The position numbers were made by a program, and so were the translations under genes. From an uncultured Bacteroidales bacterium (GTDB lineage Bacteria; Bacteroidota; Bacteroidia; Bacteroidales; UBA932): a stretch of 36,107 nt of DNA. Where the stretch lies: NCBI GenBank assembly GCA_900316045.1, contig ONBM01000014.1:1-36107 (forward strand). Reading direction: 5' to 3'. The notes under the pieces are model-generated. The model searched no databases and was not told where the DNA came from. It worked only from the letters and a program-made list of their open reading frames with translations. Shown piece after piece: positions 1 through 6,764 of the stretch (the stretch's first letter is position 1; every line of letters begins with the position of its first letter).

Positions 1-490
1 GAATTATTTATCCGTAAGTATATGATTATGAATATGTTAAAGTTTAACCAATAAAATCGAGATCCATTTTTATTTGGATTTCAACTGGAAAGGGTTTTGC
101 ATCTGACCCGACACTAGATCATTTTTCACCGATGCCCTCACCATTCCTTTCATGTCATCTGAAATCAAGACGTTTGATTAATCTATCATTTTGGCAACAT
201 TTTGACGAAAAATTTGGAAAATTTTAAAAAATAGTTTTTTTGTAAAAAAGTATGAATTTACAGACTTGATCTTTGGAATCAAGCAACACATTAACGGCCA
301 CAATAACCACTGTTTCCGCTAAAACTGCCGACGCAGCCTGCAACAACAGAAAACTTTTTTTGCCAAACTCGCAAAGAGGTGAAGCCTAGTTGCTTAACCA
401 ACCAAGTCGGATCAAGCAAGCTTAACATAAAGCAAGCAGCTTCTGTCTAAATAAGAGAGAAAGCATAACCAATTAAATACCCATAGTATT
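1..490. other. AT-rich gene-free stretch upstream of the first lipoprotein gene
   Basis: I see no convincing gene here. The stretch is AT-rich and holds short inverted repeats: AATCAA at 163-168 with TTGATT at 174-179, and CTTGAT at 265-270 with ATCAAG at 278-283. An 8-base direct repeat, AAGCAAGC, occurs at 414-421 and 430-437. A near-match to the Bacteroidota -7 element (GATCTTTG, 268-275) sits inside the second hairpin, but no well-spaced TTTG element precedes it, so I do not call a promoter. The leader of the gene at 491 must lie here. Confidence 0.5.
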
Positions 491-1261
491 ATGAAAAAAG
501 CATTATTCTTAATTTGTTTGCTAAGTTTAGCAACATCTATTTTTGTGTCTTCGTGCAATAATAACATGTATGACTCAAGTAATCAGAGTCCCGCATATCT
601 GGATGTAGAGTTCATCGACATCGCATCATTGACTGAACCAGACTGGAAGGTAATAACAGAAGCGGCTTGCAGAATGAAGTTTTATGTGGAAGATGGAGTG
701 ATGAAATCTGACATAATGAATGCCTCTGAAATCAATGTGTCACAACGGTTGTTTTCAATTCTTATAGATGTTATACATGCTACGAATGCCTCCAAAATAT
801 TCAGTATGCCAGAATATTTTATGAGATCAGACGGGGATCCTACTTTTGATTGTGTCGCCATTGCGTTAGCAGAATGGGGAAATCATTCATATAGAGAAAT
901 TCAAGATTGGATTACTAATGAATTCGGAACCCAAGGCGTTCCTCTTCAAGAATTAAATAGAACCGTTCATAATTTTTATCCGAATGCCATGGGTTCTAAT
1001 CCTAATGACTATATTTTCCCTGGTGTTAATTGGGATGCTACCACAACTGTAGGCGTTTTTTCCGTGGGGAATGGATATGGGCATATGGCGAATATCATAG
1101 ATAGGGTTGATACGAACTTCATTTTTAGAGACGGCGCAGATACTAGTGAATACATAGTACCTATAAGTCAGGTCAGATATGTTTTCTATAACTTCCCTAT
1201 TAATGACACTTCTCTAGTTAACTTGTCGGTTAACACATTTCGTAAATCTTTAGTCAAATAA
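491..1261 (+). CDS. Lipoprotein with a possible papain-like cysteine peptidase domain
   Basis: The 256-residue product begins with a lipoprotein signal (charged MKK, hydrophobic core, lipobox FVSSC with Cys22), so it is probably anchored in the outer membrane or facing the periplasm. The C-terminal half has the order expected of a papain-like fold: Cys121 at the start of a helix (DCVAIAL), His198 in GYGHMANI at the start of a strand, and Asp214 in FRDGAD on the next strand. This resembles C39-like and papain-fold toxin domains, where the Cys, the GH and the DG(Q) follow in this order. The family is inferred from motif order only; no close homologue is recognised. The gene lies 14 bases ahead of another exported protein gene on the same strand, probably in one transcript. 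Base composition is more AT-rich than most of the window. It could also be a non-enzymatic member of the fold. Confidence 0.6.
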   Translation: MKKALFLICLLSLATSIFVSSCNNNMYDSSNQSPAYLDVEFIDIASLTEPDWKVITEAACRMKFYVEDGVMKSDIMNASEINVSQRLFSILIDVIHATNASKIFSMPEYFMRSDGDPTFDCVAIALAEWGNHSYREIQDWITNEFGTQGVPLQELNRTVHNFYPNAMGSNPNDYIFPGVNWDATTTVGVFSVGNGYGHMANIIDRVDTNFIFRDGADTSEYIVPISQVRYVFYNFPINDTSLVNLSVNTFRKSLVK

Positions 1262-1275
1262 TAATTACACTGCCT

Positions 1276-1998
1276 ATGAGGATAAGTATAGCAACAAAAA
1301 TCTTTGTTTTTTTAGTGATGTCTTTTGGGTTGACGCTGAATGCAGAGGAGCGCGTCAAAAGTTCGCTTCCTCAGCAGTTCACTGATTCAGTGAAGGCTAG
1401 ATATGGAGTCAAGCTATCTGTACCAAAAAAATTTGTCGCAGATGTCTTAAGCGAGGCAACCATCTGGTCGTTGGCTGCTAATGGTAAATATGGCAATCCG
1501 ATGTGGTCTTTTTTTGCCAGTCTCATCAGCGATGACCACAACTGCATGGTTCTTCTGGAAAGCACTACAGCTTATGAAGAGGGAAGAATAAAAGGTGAAA
1601 TCAAGAATAATACCGGAAACCTGCGTCGTGAACTGTCATATATTTTGTCGGATGGAGAATCCGGGTACTATGGCAGAGCAAAACTCGGAGATTTTTCAAA
1701 GAGCCTGGTTGAATATGGCCGCTCCAAGTCAAGAAGGCAGTTTGGAGCCGATAATGTTTATTCTTATAGCGTTCCTCACGGGAAGACCGCATTCTGCTAC
1801 ATTCACCCTTCGGTAGACGAAAAGGTACCATACATGCAAACCTTGTTCAAAAACGATTATCCTGAAATGAGGCGTTTCTTTTTCATAAAGGAGGGCCACG
1901 CAACCTATTCCTTGACAATGCTGTTAACTCCAAATGGTGCCAAGCATGAGAAGCATTACGCAAAGATGCTCAGGAAGATTGTCAAATACGACGACTAG
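1276..1998 (+). CDS. Exported protein of unknown function
   Basis: The 240-residue product has a clear N-terminal signal peptide (about residues 1-23, cleavage likely after LNAEE or nearby) and no later membrane segment. It should be periplasmic or secreted, without a lipobox. The mature part mixes helices and strands, and its C-terminus is lysine- and histidine-rich. I do not recognise the family and see no catalytic motif. The start codon is 14 bases after the stop of the papain-like lipoprotein gene, so the two are probably co-transcribed and may act together. The gene converges on the dehydrogenase gene, with a shared terminator hairpin between them. Confidence 0.6.
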   Translation: MRISIATKIFVFLVMSFGLTLNAEERVKSSLPQQFTDSVKARYGVKLSVPKKFVADVLSEATIWSLAANGKYGNPMWSFFASLISDDHNCMVLLESTTAYEEGRIKGEIKNNTGNLRRELSYILSDGESGYYGRAKLGDFSKSLVEYGRSKSRRQFGADNVYSYSVPHGKTAFCYIHPSVDEKVPYMQTLFKNDYPEMRRFFFIKEGHATYSLTMLLTPNGAKHEKHYAKMLRKIVKYDD

Positions 1999-2073
1999 TT
2001 CCAGATCTCGAACTTCAACATGACACACGACTTGGAGTTTGATTCAATGAACGTTATAGTAATTAGCAATTAA

Positions 2074-2112
2074 CAAATCCTGTCACAACAAAAGTCGTCA
2101 TGACAGGATTTG
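2074..2112. terminator. Bidirectional terminator hairpin between convergent genes
   Basis: A perfect 12-bp stem (CAAATCCTGTCA at 2074-2085 with TGACAGGATTTG at 2101-2112) encloses a 15-base loop. It lies between the stop of the + gene at 1998 and the stop of the - gene at 2140. T-rich tracts follow on either strand (TTTG on +, TTTGTTAATT on -). This is the usual form of a shared intrinsic terminator. Confidence 0.8.
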
Positions 2113-2139
2113 CAATAACATCTGAGTATTCCTATCGAA

Positions 2140-3069
2140 CTACTTGTATTTGTAGAAACCTTCGCCGGCATTGACGCCGAGTTTGCCGGCATCAATCATC
2201 TCTTTCAGCCTAGTCACGATCTTGTATTCGACGGAATCCGGATTTTTTGCCGCAGGGGTGGCCGCCATAATATTATAAGCCGTAGTGATGCCCACGACAT
2301 CCAGAATCTGGAACGGTCCGAAAGGGGCACCTGTAGCAAGTTTCCAAGTTAGATCAATCGTTTGAGGATCAGCAACCTCGTTAGCCCAAAGGCCCTCAGC
2401 CGCATGTAGGAATGGGACCAGCATGGTGTTCAGGATATAGCCCGGCTGTTCCTTATGAAGTTCCAGAGGAACCATTCCTATCGACTTTGCGAAGGCTGAG
2501 ACAATTTTATACACATCTGGGTCAGTGCCTGCATGTCCCATAATCTCTGCCGTATTATTTTCCCAGATGTTATTGGCAAAATGTAGAGCCATGAACTTCT
2601 CTGGACGACCTGTATGAGGGGCGATGACACTAGGCAGAAGCGTAGATGAGTTCGTCGCCACTATTGTCTTCGGGGCGAAAAGCGGCTTTGCTTTCTCGTA
2701 GAACTCAATCTTCTGGTTCAAGTCTTCAGCCAGAGCCTCTATCACCAGATCAGCATCGGCAAGAGCCTTTCCTAAATCCATTTCGTACACCAGGCTGTCG
2801 TACGCCGTGTCCACGTTATGCAGGAGGGCATTGAAATCAGCAGTCTTAGGGTCGTCAGCAAGTCCCCTGCCCACATGACCACCAGACTTGCCCGCTTCGA
2901 GCGTCTGCTTGTATATCCCATACAGCCTCTCTATTTTTGGCTTCGTGCGTGAGATTGTCCCCTCAGACCTCATGTAAAATTTAACATTATATCCTTTATA
3001 AGCTGTCTGAAACCCTATCTGGCTTCCAAGGACGCCTCCTCCTATGATGGTAACATTTTTTATTTCCAT
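2140..3069 (-). CDS. 3-hydroxyacyl-CoA dehydrogenase family protein
   Basis: The 309-residue protein has the two-domain layout and length of short 3-hydroxyacyl-CoA (3-hydroxybutyryl-CoA) dehydrogenases. It starts with a Rossmann NAD-binding loop (IIGGGVLGSQIG, residues 8-19). TNSST (139-143) matches the family substrate-site serine block. The catalytic dyad is His163 and Glu175, exactly 12 residues apart as in the family, and the PGFIxN block reads PGYILN with Asn214 kept. The family oxidises 3-hydroxyacyl-CoA to 3-ketoacyl-CoA with NAD in fatty-acid or butyrate-type metabolism. The usual HFFNP block reads HFANN, so the exact substrate is uncertain. No other beta-oxidation gene is nearby. 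It has its own promoter at 3092-3121 and ends at the hairpin at 2074-2112. Confidence 0.85.
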   Translation of the reverse strand: MEIKNVTIIGGGVLGSQIGFQTAYKGYNVKFYMRSEGTISRTKPKIERLYGIYKQTLEAGKSGGHVGRGLADDPKTADFNALLHNVDTAYDSLVYEMDLGKALADADLVIEALAEDLNQKIEFYEKAKPLFAPKTIVATNSSTLLPSVIAPHTGRPEKFMALHFANNIWENNTAEIMGHAGTDPDVYKIVSAFAKSIGMVPLELHKEQPGYILNTMLVPFLHAAEGLWANEVADPQTIDLTWKLATGAPFGPFQILDVVGITTAYNIMAATPAAKNPDSVEYKIVTRLKEMIDAGKLGVNAGEGFYKYK

Positions 3070-3091
3070 ATTTTAATAATTTAGAATCGTA

Positions 3092-3121
3092 CAAAATTAA
3101 ACAAATTATATCAAGTTCAAA
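3092..3121 (-). promoter_or_regulatory. Bacteroidota-type promoter of the hydroxyacyl-CoA dehydrogenase gene
   Basis: Read on the minus strand, TTTG (3118-3121) is followed after 18 bases by TAATTTTG (3092-3099), a perfect TAnnTTTG -7 element. Spacing fits the Bacteroidota primary sigma factor. Transcription should begin around 3086, giving a leader of roughly 17 bases before the ATG at 3069. Confidence 0.65.
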
Positions 3122-3194
3122 ATATTTTGAATATTTATCTAATAGAAAAAGGCCCGCAAGCAGTGCCTGCCCGCCAATTGCAAACTTAGGAACG

Positions 3195-3417
3195 AAATCT
3201 GCCCTGGATGACTGGCGGTAAGGGAATGAATCGTGAAACAAGTTATGGATGAGGTGGAGGAACGCTAGGGATATTGGGGTTGGGGCGTTCAGGATGACTA
3301 TGTGGGTCATATAGGATGAGGAGGAGTGCCATCAAGATGGACGGGGTGGGTCGTACAGGATTACGTGGTTGGTCGTTTAGAATGTATAGCGTTAGTCGTA
3401 CAGGATGAGCGTGGTGG
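3195..3417. repeat. Degenerate tandem repeat array, 22-23 bp period, about 8-10 units
   Basis: Units begin at 3239, 3262, 3284, 3306, 3328, 3350, 3372 and 3395, so spacing is 22 or 23 bases throughout. Two weaker units precede them (about 3195 and 3216). The best-conserved core on the + strand is GTCGTACAGGATGA followed by a GTGG-like tail. The units at 3350 and 3395 share GTCGTACAGGAT exactly; others differ at several positions. The mixed 22/23 period is not a multiple of three, so this is not a coding repeat. The array lies about 75-300 bases upstream of the dehydrogenase promoter and downstream of the EF-G paralog's terminator. It differs from CRISPR because there are no unique spacers of regular length. 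Function is unknown. Confidence 0.7.
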
Positions 3418-3526
3418 GATTCGCGAAGTGCTGTCGGAGTATGTCCTCAAACGGTTGAGTAAACCATTGTCAATTCTTTCATAATATATGAACGTAAATG
3501 TTTTGATATTATTGTTTTGCTTTAAA

Positions 3527-3564
3527 ATCCCGTGCTCCGACACAAAGGAAGCGGAACACGGGAT
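3527..3564 (-). terminator. Terminator of the EF-G paralog gene
   Basis: ATCCCGTGCTCCG (3527-3539) pairs with CGGAACACGGGAT (3552-3564), a 13-bp stem with a single wobble position and a 12-base loop. On the minus strand it is followed by TTTTAAAGCAAAAC, and it begins about 70 bases past the stop codon at 3636. Confidence 0.7.
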
Positions 3565-3635
3565 GATAATTACTCAATTTCAATGATTAACTTGAATTCA
3601 ATCAACTGGTTTGCATTCAGATATCCAAAATATTC

Positions 3636-5792
3636 TTACTCTTCTTCTTTCTCTTGCGCGGCGTATTCGGCAAGCAGCTTGGTCTGAACATCGCCAGGCA
3701 CTTGCTGATAGTCAGCAAAAGTCATGGAGAATGTCGCTGAGCCAGAAGTCAGAGAGCTGAGGGTCGTTGAATACCTGTACAGCTCTGCGAGCGGAACTCT
3801 TGCCTTAAGAGTAGAGAAGCCTTTGTCTGAGCTCATGCCTTCGATGATAGCCCTCTTGTTCTGAAGGTCGGACATGCAAGCCCCCATGTACTCTGCAGGA
3901 GTGAGAATCTCCACATTGTAAATAGGCTCCATAATCTTCGGGCCGGCGTTGCGGAAAGCCTCCTTGAAAGCATTGCGGGCAGCCAAGACGAAAGAAATTT
4001 CATTAGAATCCACCGGATGCATCTTGCCATCGTAAACGAACACCCTGATGTCACGGGCATAAGAGCCTGTGAGAGGGCCTTCCTGCATCTTGTCGTTGAT
4101 GCCCTTCAGTATGGCAGGCATGAACCTGGCATCGATGGCTCCACCAACAACGCAGTTGTAGAACTCCAGCTTGCCGCCCCACTCCAGGTTGAACGACTCC
4201 TGAGTTTTCACGTTGAGAGTAACATCTTTGCCGTCGATCTTGAACTTATTCGAGAAAGGAACGCCCTCGATGATAGGAGTTATGAGCATAGCGACCTCTC
4301 CGAACTGGCCAGCGCCTCCGGATTGTTTCTTGTGACGATATGTGGCGTTAGCTGTCTTCGTGATGGTCTCACGATAAGGAATCTTCGGGGCAAACAGCTC
4401 GACCTTAACGCCGAACTCGTTCTCCAGTCTCCATTTAACGACATTAATATGTTGCTCGCCTTGACCGCTAAGGATGGTCTGCTTGAGTTCTTTTGAATAT
4501 TCCACGACGACGGTAGGGTCTTGGGCGGAAATTTTTGCGAGAGCGTCAGCAAGTTTCGTCTCGTCGGCCTGCACCTGAGCCTTAATCGCGCAACGATATC
4601 TGGAGGCTGGGAATACAATATTTTCATAAACGAGGCCAGAACCAGGCTGTGACAGAGTCACGTTGGTCTTGCCAGAGCGAAGTTTCACCGTACAGCCAAT
4701 GTCACCAGCATTTAGTGAGGAAACCTTCTCCTTCTTCGCACCAGCGACAGCGTAAATAGTGGATATTCTTTCTTTGTCTCCAGTCTCGGCATTCTCAAGA
4801 TCCTGGCCTTCAGTGAGCTCACCAGACATTACCTTGAAATAAGAAACCTCGCCAAGATGCTGCTCCACGTCGGTCTTGTAGATGAACAGAGATGTAGGAG
4901 CATCCTGCTTGCAGGCGATTTCTTTCCCGTCTTTCGTCTTGGATTTTGTCTCAGCAGGAGATGCCGAGGTTCTGATAGTGAATTCCATGAGTCTCTTCAC
5001 GCCGATGTCTTTCTTAGCAGAAACGCAGAAGACAGGCATCAGCTCGCGATTGCGGATTCCGATGCCCATCCCTTTCCTGATCTCATCTTCAGTCAGGGAA
5101 CCTGCATCGAAAAATTTCTCCATCAGAGTGTCATCGAACTCAGCAGCCTTTTCGATGAGCTGCTGGCGGAGATCGTCCGCCTGAGCCTGAAGTTCAGCAG
5201 GAATGTCAAGATCTTCCCTGGTGCCGTTATCGTCGGTGAAATGGTAATATTTCATTTTCAGCACATCCACGAAACCATCGAATCCTGTCCCTGGATTAAC
5301 CGGGAACTGAACGTCGATGATCTTGTTCCCGAAGGTCTCTTTCAAAGAGTGCATGGTAACGTCCCAGTCCGCTTTCTCTGAATCCAGCTGGTTAACGGCA
5401 ATGATCAGAGGAACATTATACTGGTCCGCATAGCGAGCGAAGATCTCAGTGCCGACTTCAACTCCTTGCTGGGCATTAATGACAAGAATACCGTTCTCGC
5501 AGACCTTGAAGGCTGACACTGCGCCCCCTACGAAGTCATCTGCACCCGGAGTGTCGATTATGTTAAACTTAGTGTCCATGAACTCGGCATAGAGCGGAGT
5601 GGCATAGATCGACCTCTGGTTCATTTTCTCGATTTCCTCGTTGTCAGAAACGGTGTTCTTGTCCTCGACCGTGCCTCTTCTGGCAATCACCTTGCCCTCG
5701 AAGAGCATGGCTTCAGATAACGTGGTCTTGCCGGATTTCGTGCCTCCGATAAGAACCACGTTGCGAATGTCTTTTGTTGAATATTCTTTCAT
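3636..5792 (-). CDS. fusA2: Elongation factor G paralog (EF-G2 type) with a degenerate GTPase site
   Basis: The 718-residue protein has the full EF-G layout: G domain (about 1-280), domain II, domain III, domain IV and C-terminal domain V. It is cytoplasmic and should act on the ribosome in translocation. The G domain departs from canonical EF-G. The P-loop is GGTKSGKTT (16-24) instead of AHxDAGKTT. Switch I reads QRSIYA (59-64) in place of ERGITI, so the Mg-binding threonine is missing. Switch II reads DTPGADDF (80-87), with Ala84 where the catalytic histidine normally sits. The guanine-binding block is NQLD (134-137) instead of NKxD. A Bacteroides EF-G2 (fusA2) that translocates without GTP hydrolysis and is needed in carbon-poor conditions has been described; this gene has matching features, and I infer it is the counterpart. 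A promoter and hairpin precede it. Confidence 0.85.
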   Translation of the reverse strand: MKEYSTKDIRNVVLIGGTKSGKTTLSEAMLFEGKVIARRGTVEDKNTVSDNEEIEKMNQRSIYATPLYAEFMDTKFNIIDTPGADDFVGGAVSAFKVCENGILVINAQQGVEVGTEIFARYADQYNVPLIIAVNQLDSEKADWDVTMHSLKETFGNKIIDVQFPVNPGTGFDGFVDVLKMKYYHFTDDNGTREDLDIPAELQAQADDLRQQLIEKAAEFDDTLMEKFFDAGSLTEDEIRKGMGIGIRNRELMPVFCVSAKKDIGVKRLMEFTIRTSASPAETKSKTKDGKEIACKQDAPTSLFIYKTDVEQHLGEVSYFKVMSGELTEGQDLENAETGDKERISTIYAVAGAKKEKVSSLNAGDIGCTVKLRSGKTNVTLSQPGSGLVYENIVFPASRYRCAIKAQVQADETKLADALAKISAQDPTVVVEYSKELKQTILSGQGEQHINVVKWRLENEFGVKVELFAPKIPYRETITKTANATYRHKKQSGGAGQFGEVAMLITPIIEGVPFSNKFKIDGKDVTLNVKTQESFNLEWGGKLEFYNCVVGGAIDARFMPAILKGINDKMQEGPLTGSYARDIRVFVYDGKMHPVDSNEISFVLAARNAFKEAFRNAGPKIMEPIYNVEILTPAEYMGACMSDLQNKRAIIEGMSSDKGFSTLKARVPLAELYRYSTTLSSLTSGSATFSMTFADYQQVPGDVQTKLLAEYAAQEKEEE

Positions 5793-5822
5793 CTTTTATG
5801 TTGATTAATTATGTATTTCTGT

Positions 5823-5841
5823 CCGTGCCGAAAAGGCACGG
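5823..5841 (-). other. Hairpin in the leader of the EF-G paralog gene
   Basis: A perfect 7-bp GC-rich stem (CCGTGCC at 5823-5829 with GGCACGG at 5835-5841) encloses a 5-base loop. It sits between the stop of the small upstream gene (5864) and the ATG of the EF-G paralog (5792). No U-run follows on the minus strand, so it is not a clear terminator. If transcription starts just past the -7 element at 5845-5852, this hairpin would form the very 5' end of the mRNA, a place where structure commonly protects transcripts. Confidence 0.5.
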
Positions 5842-5844
5842 TTT

Positions 5845-5852
5845 CAAATGTA
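5845..5852 (-). promoter_or_regulatory. Candidate -7 element of the EF-G paralog gene
   Basis: On the minus strand the sequence is TACATTTG, a full match to TAnnTTTG. No TTTG element is found at the usual distance upstream, so the promoter may need an activator. The start would fall near 5839, giving a leader of about 47 bases. Confidence 0.4.
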
Positions 5853-5863
5853 AGAAAAAAAAA

Positions 5864-6070
5864 TCACAATAACGACTGATTGCGATAAACTTCCAGAAGT
5901 TCATCCCCCAGATAGCCAAGCTCATCGGCAATTTTCTGCTCCAACGCTTGTGCGTCTGCCCCTATCAGAGCGCAGATGTCATTGAAACTCAACAACTCAT
6001 CTGCGAATATCCTGTCTTCATCCATCAGAGCCTCGAATGCGGCATATTCATAATCTATCTTGTTCCCCAT
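5864..6070 (-). CDS. Small helical protein of unknown function
   Basis: From the ATG at 6070 the product is 68 residues; the frame stays open to a GTG at 6121 (85 residues), so the start is uncertain. The sequence is acidic and predicted helical, with the C-terminal half (FNDICALIGADAQALEQKI and the rest up to ELLEVYR) resembling a helix-turn-helix-like bundle. I do not recognise a family with confidence. It lies upstream of the EF-G paralog on the same strand and is divergent from the XRE-type regulator gene at 6281. A role linked to either is possible but unproven. Confidence 0.5.
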   Translation of the reverse strand: MGNKIDYEYAAFEALMDEDRIFADELLSFNDICALIGADAQALEQKIADELGYLGDELLEVYRNQSLL

Positions 6071-6245
6071 GGCATTTGGTTTTTCGCTAAGTTGAGGTTT
6101 TAAGAGCTTCCTTGCAACCACTAGTTGAAAATATTTCTGTTTTAAGAAGAAAAAATTTCTGTTTCTTTATAATTTTTAATGTTTTTATAAACTTGTAGTT
6201 GAAATTATAAACCATTAGTTACAAAAAGACTTTTGCCATTATGAA

Positions 6246-6253
6246 TATTTTTG
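6246..6253 (+). promoter_or_regulatory. Candidate -7 element of the XRE-type regulator gene
   Basis: TATTTTTG matches TAnnTTTG exactly and ends 27 bases before the ATG at 6281. The nearest TTTG (6232-6235) is too close to serve as the upstream element. The 159-base gap 6122-6280 is very AT-rich and should hold divergent promoters for this gene and the small gene on the other strand. Confidence 0.4.
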
Positions 6254-6280
6254 CACGAAAAGTAAACGACGGCAAAGAAA

Positions 6281-6694
6281 ATGGACGACGCTTCCATAAG
6301 AAACAACATGCGCAAAGCTCGGGAGTCTCTGGGAATATCCCAGAGCGAGATGGCGCTACGCTTGGAAATGTCGCTTACTGCTTACCACAAACTTGAGAAC
6401 GGGCCGACGAGAATAATGAACGAGCATGTGGTAAAATTTGCAAGCATCGCTGGGATGTCTCTGGACGAGCTCGTAAATGGTTATGAGCCTATTGATTCCG
6501 TGGAGGCCGGCCTAGACGAGGTAAGGGTCAATTATGAGAATACTCTTAGGAACCTCAACGACAACTACATAAAAGAAGTAGAAATGCTGAAGGCTGAGAA
6601 TAAGCGGCTGAAAGAAAAAATTCAAGACAAAGAAGAGCTTCTGCAAACTGCCCGGAAACTAATCTCCCATTACGAGAAAATGGGGCGGAAATAG
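6281..6694 (+). CDS. XRE-family helix-turn-helix protein with a coiled-coil tail
   Basis: The 137-residue protein begins with a Cro/CI-type helix-turn-helix (about residues 5-60: MRKARESLGISQSEMALRL is the start of it, then a recognition helix around AYHKLENG). The C-terminal part (about 72-132) is a charged heptad-like coiled coil rich in Glu, Lys and Leu, likely for dimerisation. No enzyme domain is present. It should bind DNA in the cytoplasm; targets are unknown. It is divergent from the small gene and the EF-G paralog, and 70 bases ahead of the S46 peptidase gene, which has its own promoter. Control of the divergent pair or of its own gene is plausible but inferred. Confidence 0.8.
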   Translation: MDDASIRNNMRKARESLGISQSEMALRLEMSLTAYHKLENGPTRIMNEHVVKFASIAGMSLDELVNGYEPIDSVEAGLDEVRVNYENTLRNLNDNYIKEVEMLKAENKRLKEKIQDKEELLQTARKLISHYEKMGRK

Positions 6695-6705
6695 GCTTGC
6701 TTCTC

Positions 6706-6735
6706 TTTGGCATCAGTCAATCTTTGCTATATTTG
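6706..6735 (+). promoter_or_regulatory. Bacteroidota-type promoter of the S46 peptidase gene
   Basis: TTTG (6706-6709) is followed after 18 bases by TATATTTG (6728-6735), a full TAnnTTTG -7 element. The same 18-base spacing occurs at the dehydrogenase promoter. The start should be near 6741, about 24 bases before the ATG at 6765. It probably drives both the peptidase and mrp. Confidence 0.7.
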
Positions 6736-6764
6736 CATAATGTATTGACAATATATTCATAAAA

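Larger units (their letters stand above)
3070..3635. other. Intergenic region between the EF-G paralog and dehydrogenase genes
   Basis: This 566-base gap holds, from right to left in the direction of transcription, the EF-G paralog's terminator hairpin (3527-3564), a tandem array (3195-3417), and the dehydrogenase promoter (3092-3121). Two open frames cross it on the minus strand, but they lie in the repeats and have no recognisable protein character, so I do not call a gene. Confidence 0.6.

Noticed and set aside
1..54. A 17-codon open stretch from the window edge ending at TAA (52-54), possibly the tail of an upstream gene
   Set aside because: Too short and too AT-rich to tell from chance; no terminator follows directly.
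3195..3417. CRISPR array
   Set aside because: Units are directly adjacent and degenerate, with no unique spacers of constant length, and no cas gene is in the window.
2996..3543. Two minus-strand open frames across the region between the dehydrogenase and EF-G paralog genes
   Set aside because: They run through the tandem array and the dehydrogenase gene start, have no promoter or protein character, and the 22-23 bp period shifts frame from unit to unit.
4017..4496. Plus-strand open frames of 100-174 codons opposite the EF-G paralog gene
   Set aside because: They are antisense shadows of a well-recognised gene with strong codon bias and have no family character.
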